9,028 nucleotides of DNA from Candidatus Zixiibacteriota bacterium (GTDB lineage Bacteria; Zixibacteria; MSB-5A5; SM1-73). The position numbers and the translations under genes were made by a program. This document shows positions 5,345 through 9,028 of the stretch, one piece after another (within the stretch, counting starts at the first letter, position 1; each line of letters opens with the position of its first letter). The notes under the pieces were generated by a model. It was not told the origin of the DNA. It saw only the letters and a program-made list of their open reading frames with translations, and made no database searches. The stretch spans positions 1 through 9,028 of the forward strand of contig JALHUP010000155.1 of assembly GCA_022866585.1 (NCBI GenBank), written 5' to 3'.

Positions 5345-5683
5345 ATGGTAAACACTGTTTCAAATTTGAGGGGTAGAATGGCAGGCGATTTAGACTTTCT
5401 GGTCAGGTTCCCAAAAGAACACAATGGAATGTATATTGTATATGAACTTTATACTTTTGATAATCTCTTTCGATTGCTTTTACAAAGTAATTTTGACCAT
5501 GAAGAAGCCCTCGCCTTTGTCCTCTTCAATTGCTCCTTAAGTGCTCTTGTCTTCCAAGAAAGAATTCACAATAAAAAATATAGAAAACTTTCTGCCAAGG
5601 ATGCCTTACCAGTTGATTTAGCTGCATCTAAAGCGCGACTGATTTATGATTTGATGAGTATTTGTGAAGAAGAAAAGAGTTAA
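5345..5683 (+). CDS. Small protein of unknown function between folE and folP
   Basis: An open frame of 112 codons with no family I recognise. It is soluble-looking, with no signal peptide or membrane segment. The middle has aromatic and acidic stretches (YIVYELYTFDNLFRLLLQ), then a hydrophobic core with one cysteine (FVLFNCSLSALVFQE), a basic patch (RIHNKKYRKL) and an amphipathic C-terminal helix (ASKARLIYDLMSICEEE). Two starts are possible: ATG 5345 with weak GAAAG, or ATG 5378 with GAGGGG 4 nt upstream, giving 101 residues. It lies 49 nt after folE and 3 nt before folP, so it is probably co-transcribed with folP. The position suggests a pterin link, and FolB is a similar length, but I see no FolB or FolK signature. 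Function left open. Confidence 0.72.
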   Translation: MVNTVSNLRGRMAGDLDFLVRFPKEHNGMYIVYELYTFDNLFRLLLQSNFDHEEALAFVLFNCSLSALVFQERIHNKKYRKLSAKDALPVDLAASKARLIYDLMSICEEEKS

Positions 5684-5686
5684 ATC

Positions 5687-6556
5687 ATGGCACGAACGAT
5701 TTTAAAGAACACAAAAGAAACTAAGTTCAAATTTTCCAAAAAGCTTCTTGATCTTTCATCTCGCACGCATCTTATGGGGGTCTTGAATGTGACGCCGGAT
5801 TCGTTTTCGGATGGGGGGAAATTTTTAAAAGTTGAGGATGCGGTCAGATGCGGAATAAAAATGGCAGAAGAAGGGGCGGATATAATTGACGTGGGGGGGG
5901 AATCGACTCACCCCGGATCGGATCCAGCTACAATTGAGGAGGAGCTATCCAGAGTAATTCCGGTGATAGAAGCTTTATCTAAAGAGATAAATATTCCCAT
6001 TTCCATTGATACTTATAAATCAGGGGTAGCCAAGAAGGCTTTGGATGCCGGGGCTGAGATGATAAACGACATAAGCGCTTTGAGATTCGATCCCCAAATG
6101 AAAGAGGTTGCCGCCGAATATCAAGTCCCCATAGTCTTGATGCACATCAAAGGAACTCCAAAAAATATGCAAGAAAATCCATATTATGAAGATGTGGTAA
6201 AGGAGATAATAGAGTATTTGAAAGAAAGTATCCAGTTAGCAAAAGATGTTGGAATCCAAGAGGAGAAAATCATAATTGACCCGGGAATCGGATTTGGAAA
6301 AAGACTGGAAGATAATTTAAATATATTGAAAAATTTGAAAAAATTTTCTATATTAAATTGCCCAGTTTTGGTTGGTCCATCACGCAAATCTTTCATCGGC
6401 AAAATATTGGATTTGCCGGTGAAGGAAAGATTAGAGGGAAGCTTGGCCGCCTTGGCGGTCAGCATAATGAATGGTGCGAACATAGTCAGAGTGCATGATG
6501 TGAAGGAAAGCAAAAGGGTGGCGGATTCAGTGGATGCGGTGCTCAAGGCTGATTAA
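5687..6556 (+). CDS. folP: Dihydropteroate synthase
   Basis: Condenses 6-hydroxymethyl-7,8-dihydropterin pyrophosphate with p-aminobenzoate to give 7,8-dihydropteroate; cytoplasmic TIM barrel and the sulfonamide target. Of 289 residues, the first loop MGVLNVTPDSFSDGG is at 30-44, the second loop GGESTHPG at 70-77, SIDTY at 106-110, ND at 127-128, LMHIKGTP at 151-158, DPGIGFGK at 198-205, GPSRKS at 230-235 with substrate-binding K234, and RVHDV at 268-272. All parts of the active site are recognisable. The usual Arg of GGESTRPG (E. coli Arg63, pyrophosphate-binding loop) is His75, codon CAC at 5909-5911. The first 25 residues are a little longer than typical. Only 3 nt separate it from the unknown gene upstream, and cdaA follows after 29 nt, a pairing found in many bacteria. 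Confidence 0.97.
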   Translation: MARTILKNTKETKFKFSKKLLDLSSRTHLMGVLNVTPDSFSDGGKFLKVEDAVRCGIKMAEEGADIIDVGGESTHPGSDPATIEEELSRVIPVIEALSKEINIPISIDTYKSGVAKKALDAGAEMINDISALRFDPQMKEVAAEYQVPIVLMHIKGTPKNMQENPYYEDVVKEIIEYLKESIQLAKDVGIQEEKIIIDPGIGFGKRLEDNLNILKNLKKFSILNCPVLVGPSRKSFIGKILDLPVKERLEGSLAALAVSIMNGANIVRVHDVKESKRVADSVDAVLKAD

Positions 6557-6585
6557 AAGTTTATTTTTCAACCCTTTATCTAACA

Positions 6586-7350
6586 ATGACTATATTTCAT
6601 ATCGGCTTTTTGAAATTTGGATGGCTGGATTTAATCGACGTAGTCATCGTAGCGTTCTTGTTCTATCGCCTCCTTTTGTTAATGAAGGGAACCCGGTCGG
6701 TGCAGATCGTGGTCGGTCTTTTCTTGCTCTTTTTTATCTCCTTTTTAGCTTTCTGGTTTCAACTGGAGGGACTCAAGTGGCTGATCACCAACATTGCCAC
6801 GGTGGGGATTTTAGTTCTGGTTATCGTATTCCAGCCGGAGCTACGTAGCGCTTTAGCTCAGATAGGACACAACAAGCTTTTTCGCCTGTTTTTCAGATAC
6901 GAGAAGGAGAAAACCATAGATGAGCTGGTCAAGACCGCTATACGACTTTCTCAACTCCGTTATGGTGGGCTTATGGTTATCGGGAGAGAGATTGGGCTCA
7001 AGAATTTTATAGAGACCGGAAAACCTATCAACGCTGAGATCTCGTCTGATCTTTTAGTCACTATATTCACTCCTTACACTCCCCTCCACGATGGAGCGGC
7101 TATAATTCAGGGAGACTTTGTGGTAGCGGTTGCCTGCACCCTTCCTTTAACCCAGAATCCGTTATATAGCCAATTGTTTGGGATGAGACATAAAGCGGCT
7201 ATCGGGGTAACAGAAGAATCCGATGCTATAGTCATAGTGGTCTCCGAAGAGACCGGAGAAATTTCGATTGCTTTCAAGGGGGTGCTACACAAAAACATCG
7301 ATAAAACAAACTTGAAGGAAACTTTGACTAAAATGGCGAAGTCGGGCTGA
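6586..7350 (+). CDS. cdaA: Diadenylate cyclase CdaA (c-di-AMP synthase)
   Basis: Makes cyclic di-AMP, which controls potassium and osmolyte transport and wall homeostasis, from two ATP; membrane-bound. The 254-residue product has the CdaA plan. Three membrane segments lie at about 14-33, 39-59 and 64-83, followed by FQPELRSALAQIG and then a DisA_N cyclase domain from about 105. The catalytic motif LHDGA is at 167-171. The second motif, RHR in characterised CdaA, is RHK here (201-203, codons from 7186) within GMRHKAAIGVTEESDA, followed by the normal VVSEETGEIS. ATG 6586 has no clear ribosome site, so translation may be coupled to folP. Unlike many loci there is no YbbR/CdaR regulator gene next; the spacer after it holds repeats and then obg. 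The last nine codons are partly duplicated at 7391-7417. Confidence 0.95.
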   Translation: MTIFHIGFLKFGWLDLIDVVIVAFLFYRLLLLMKGTRSVQIVVGLFLLFFISFLAFWFQLEGLKWLITNIATVGILVLVIVFQPELRSALAQIGHNKLFRLFFRYEKEKTIDELVKTAIRLSQLRYGGLMVIGREIGLKNFIETGKPINAEISSDLLVTIFTPYTPLHDGAAIIQGDFVVAVACTLPLTQNPLYSQLFGMRHKAAIGVTEESDAIVIVVSEETGEISIAFKGVLHKNIDKTNLKETLTKMAKSG

Positions 7351-7417
7351 AAGAACCGTCCACAGTCCGCCGTCCACCGCAAGAGGGAATTTTGACTAAA
7401 ATTTCGACGTCAGCCTG
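7323..7417 (+). repeat. Diverged direct repeat of the cdaA 3' end
   Basis: TTTGACTAAAAT...CGA.GTC.G.CTG at 7323-7349, covering the last cdaA codons and the TG of its stop, recurs at 7391-7417 with 22 of 27 positions identical; the first 12 are identical. The offset is 68 bp, so the second copy is out of frame with cdaA. Between the copies lie a heptamer array and about 20 other bases. This looks like an old duplication, or an insertion that split the gene end. Confidence 0.6.
7358..7378 (+). repeat. Heptamer tandem array (GTCCNCN) x3
   Basis: Three 7-bp units, GTCCACA, GTCCGCC and GTCCACC, lie 8 bp after the cdaA stop. Period and style match the AAGGTNA array after hpt, but the unit is unrelated. 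Both arrays start within ten bases of a stop codon. Confidence 0.6.
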
Positions 7418-7441
7418 GAAAGAGACCTAACCCTTTATAAC

Positions 7442-8431
7442 ATGAATACGTTTGTTGATTATGTAGAGATCGGTGTGAAAGCTGGAAACGGAGGAAGGGG
7501 ATGTGTAAGCTTCCGAAGGGAAAAGTATGTCCCCAAGGGAGGACCAGATGGAGGAGACGGAGGGAATGGAGGAAATGTGATAATCAAAGTTGATCCTCAC
7601 ATGACCACCCTGTTGGATTTTCGTTATGTTAAGCACTACAAAGCTGGAAACGGGGAGGAAGGGAAAGGGGCTTTGAAACATGGAAAAAGGGGAGAGGACG
7701 TCTGGATCAAAGTTCCTCCGGGAACCGTAGTGAAAGATCTCGAGACCCAAAAGATATTAGCTGATCTTGTCGCAGAAGATCAGATTTATGTGGTGGCAAA
7801 AGGAGGAAAAGGGGGAAAGGGGAATGCCCGTTTTAAATCCCCCACCCATCAGGCTCCCAGAAGATCCGAGCCCGGAACTAAAGGTGAAGTAAAAAGACTT
7901 GCCCTGGAGTTGAAGCTTTTGGCGGATGTGGGGATAGTGGGGCATCCCAATGTAGGGAAATCGACTCTTTTGTCCAAATTATCTTCGGCTAAACCTAAAA
8001 TAGCGGACTATCCTTTCACCACCCTTTCTCCCAATTTAGGAATGGTTAAATTAAATGAGAGCAAAAGTTTCATATTGGCTGATATTCCGGGATTGATTGA
8101 AGGAGCGCATGAAGGAAAGGGTCTGGGGCTTCAATTTCTGAAACACATTCAAAGGACCAAGCTTCTGCTTTACCTTCTGGATGCTAGCTCACCCGATTTG
8201 AAAGACGACTTTCGTGCACTACGAAACGAAATTAAACTTTTTGATTACAAACTTTATGAACGTCCTGGAGTGGTGGCTATAAATAAAATTGATTTATTGC
8301 CCGAGGGGAAAATAAAGAAGTTTAATAACGATCAAAACCATGTCTGTTATATTTCTGCTTTGACTGGGCAAGGGTTAAAGGATCTTCTGAAGATCATAAG
8401 GTCCGAACTGGAAAAACAGGAAAAAGAATAA
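7442..8431 (+). CDS. obg: Obg/CgtA GTPase (ObgE)
   Basis: Essential ribosome-associated GTPase acting in 50S subunit assembly and stringent or stress control; cytoplasmic. The 329-residue product has the Gly-rich Obg fold at about 1-158, including CVSFRREKYVPKGGPDGGDG (21-40) and the GGKGGKGNARF loop. The G domain follows: G1 GHPNVGKS (167-174), G2 with T193-T194 in the DYPFTTLSPN switch, G3 DIPG (214-217), G4 NKID (281-284) and G5 SAL (305-307). It ends soon after the G domain with no OCT extension, a common length. ATG 7442 matches family N-termini (FVDYVEIGVKAGNGG), but no clear ribosome site precedes it; the nearest purine run (7418-7425) is about 16 nt away. The preceding spacer has no convincing promoter, so read-through from cdaA is likely. 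dprA begins 6 nt after its stop. Confidence 0.97.
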   Translation: MNTFVDYVEIGVKAGNGGRGCVSFRREKYVPKGGPDGGDGGNGGNVIIKVDPHMTTLLDFRYVKHYKAGNGEEGKGALKHGKRGEDVWIKVPPGTVVKDLETQKILADLVAEDQIYVVAKGGKGGKGNARFKSPTHQAPRRSEPGTKGEVKRLALELKLLADVGIVGHPNVGKSTLLSKLSSAKPKIADYPFTTLSPNLGMVKLNESKSFILADIPGLIEGAHEGKGLGLQFLKHIQRTKLLLYLLDASSPDLKDDFRALRNEIKLFDYKLYERPGVVAINKIDLLPEGKIKKFNNDQNHVCYISALTGQGLKDLLKIIRSELEKQEKE

Positions 8432-8437
8432 GAAAAG

Positions 8438-9028
8438 ATGGATTTGACCCCTTCTGAGCTTAAAAACTGGTTAGCCCTTTCCACTGTGCCAAATGTGGGA
8501 CCGATTCGTTTCATCTCTTTGGTGAAGCATTTTGGCTCACCTGAAGCTGTCTTATCAGCTTCTGAGAAAGAGTTGACTGAATTGCCTGATATAGGAGTGG
8601 CCATTGCTTCTAACATTAAAAAGAAAGTCCTATGGGATGTGGCAGAAAAACAAGTCCAGCTGATGCAAAAAGCCCAAATCGAGCTTTTGACTTTCAAAGA
8701 CGAAGATTATCCGGAAAACTTAAAATCGATTTATGACCCTCCACCCTTTTTATTTATCCGAGGGGACATTAAAAAGGAGGACAAAAATGCTATCGCCATA
8801 GTGGGATGCCGAATGGCTTCCCCCTATGGAAAACAGATTACTGAAAAGATTGGAAGGGAGCTGGCGAAAAGAGGAATCACCATAGTTAGTGGACTGGCTC
8901 GGGGAATAGACTCGATTTCGCATCTCTCGGCTTTGAAAGAGAACGGAAGGACCATCGCCGTTTTTGGCTCGGGGTTAGACGTAATCTATCCCCCTGAAAA
9001 CAAAAAATTGGTGGAAAGAATAGTGCAG
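8438..9028 (+). CDS. dprA: DNA-processing protein DprA (3' end outside window)
   Basis: Binds incoming single-stranded DNA during natural transformation, protects it and loads RecA; cytoplasmic. From ATG 8438, with a purine-rich AAGAAAAG upstream and only 6 nt after the obg stop, 197 codons remain open to the window edge. A helix-hairpin-helix-like N-terminal region covers about 11-60 (LSTVPNVGPIRFISLVKHFG, then LPDIGVAIASNI). The Rossmann-like DprA core starts at about 85: FKDEDYPENLK, IAIVGCRMASPYGK (119-132), SGLARGIDSISHLSAL (151-166), and AVFGSGLDVIYPPEN (174-188). The family usually has Ser or Thr where Cys124 lies in VGCR. The C-terminal end, including any winged-helix domain, cannot be judged. 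In many genomes topA follows dprA. Confidence 0.95.
   Translation, partial: MDLTPSELKNWLALSTVPNVGPIRFISLVKHFGSPEAVLSASEKELTELPDIGVAIASNIKKKVLWDVAEKQVQLMQKAQIELLTFKDEDYPENLKSIYDPPPFLFIRGDIKKEDKNAIAIVGCRMASPYGKQITEKIGRELAKRGITIVSGLARGIDSISHLSALKENGRTIAVFGSGLDVIYPPENKKLVERIVQ

Noticed and set aside
7392..7441. Promoter for obg (TTGACT at 7392, TATAAC at 7436)
   Set aside because: The spacing is far too long and TTGACT belongs to the duplicated cdaA end; no -10 lies 16-18 bp after it.

Overview
The window looks like ordinary chromosomal DNA from an uncultured, moderately AT-leaning bacterium. It carries one + strand run of core genes: tilS, hpt, ftsH, folE, a small unknown gene, folP, cdaA, obg and a dprA cut by the right edge. 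A divergently transcribed gene is cut by the left edge. A TilS-Hpt-FtsH block followed by folate genes and then FolP-CdaA fits many deep-branching bacteria. The dense scatter of short palindromic repeats and heptamer arrays recalls metagenome-assembled genomes of candidate phyla, for example the FCB/Zixibacteria-like groups. That placement is an impression only; nothing here fixes the taxonomy.

Layout. 1-395 is a divergent promoter region: a minus-strand gene start with a strong ribosome binding site, a hairpin and paired 11-bp direct repeats, then several palindromic repeats, then a good sigma70-type promoter for tilS (TTGACA, 17 bp, TATTTT). 396-2521 holds tilS and hpt, separated by GC-rich hairpins and a tandem repeat that runs into the hpt start. 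2522-2654 is repeat-filled spacer. 2655-5295 holds ftsH, whose end overlaps the start of folE. 5345-6556 holds an unrecognised ~112-residue protein and folP, 3 nt apart. 6586-7350 is cdaA, and 7351-7441 is a spacer with a heptamer array and a diverged direct repeat. 7442-9028 holds obg and the 5' part of dprA.

Function. TilS is needed for AUA decoding, Hpt salvages purines, and FtsH is the membrane AAA protease. FolE and FolP carry out the first step of pterin synthesis and the pterin-pABA condensation. CdaA makes cyclic di-AMP, Obg is a ribosome-associated GTPase, and DprA loads RecA during transformation. folB and folK are not in the window, and the usual CdaA partner YbbR/CdaR does not follow cdaA.

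The most unusual property is that repeats of the kinds seen in the spacers also seem to lie inside genes, in frame: two places in tilS, the C-terminal tail of ftsH, and the 5' end of hpt. Other points worth checking are Gln in place of the catalytic His of FolE, RHK in place of RHR in CdaA, and the unknown gene between folE and folP. I found no defence system, mobile-element gene, CRISPR array, tRNA or rRNA.
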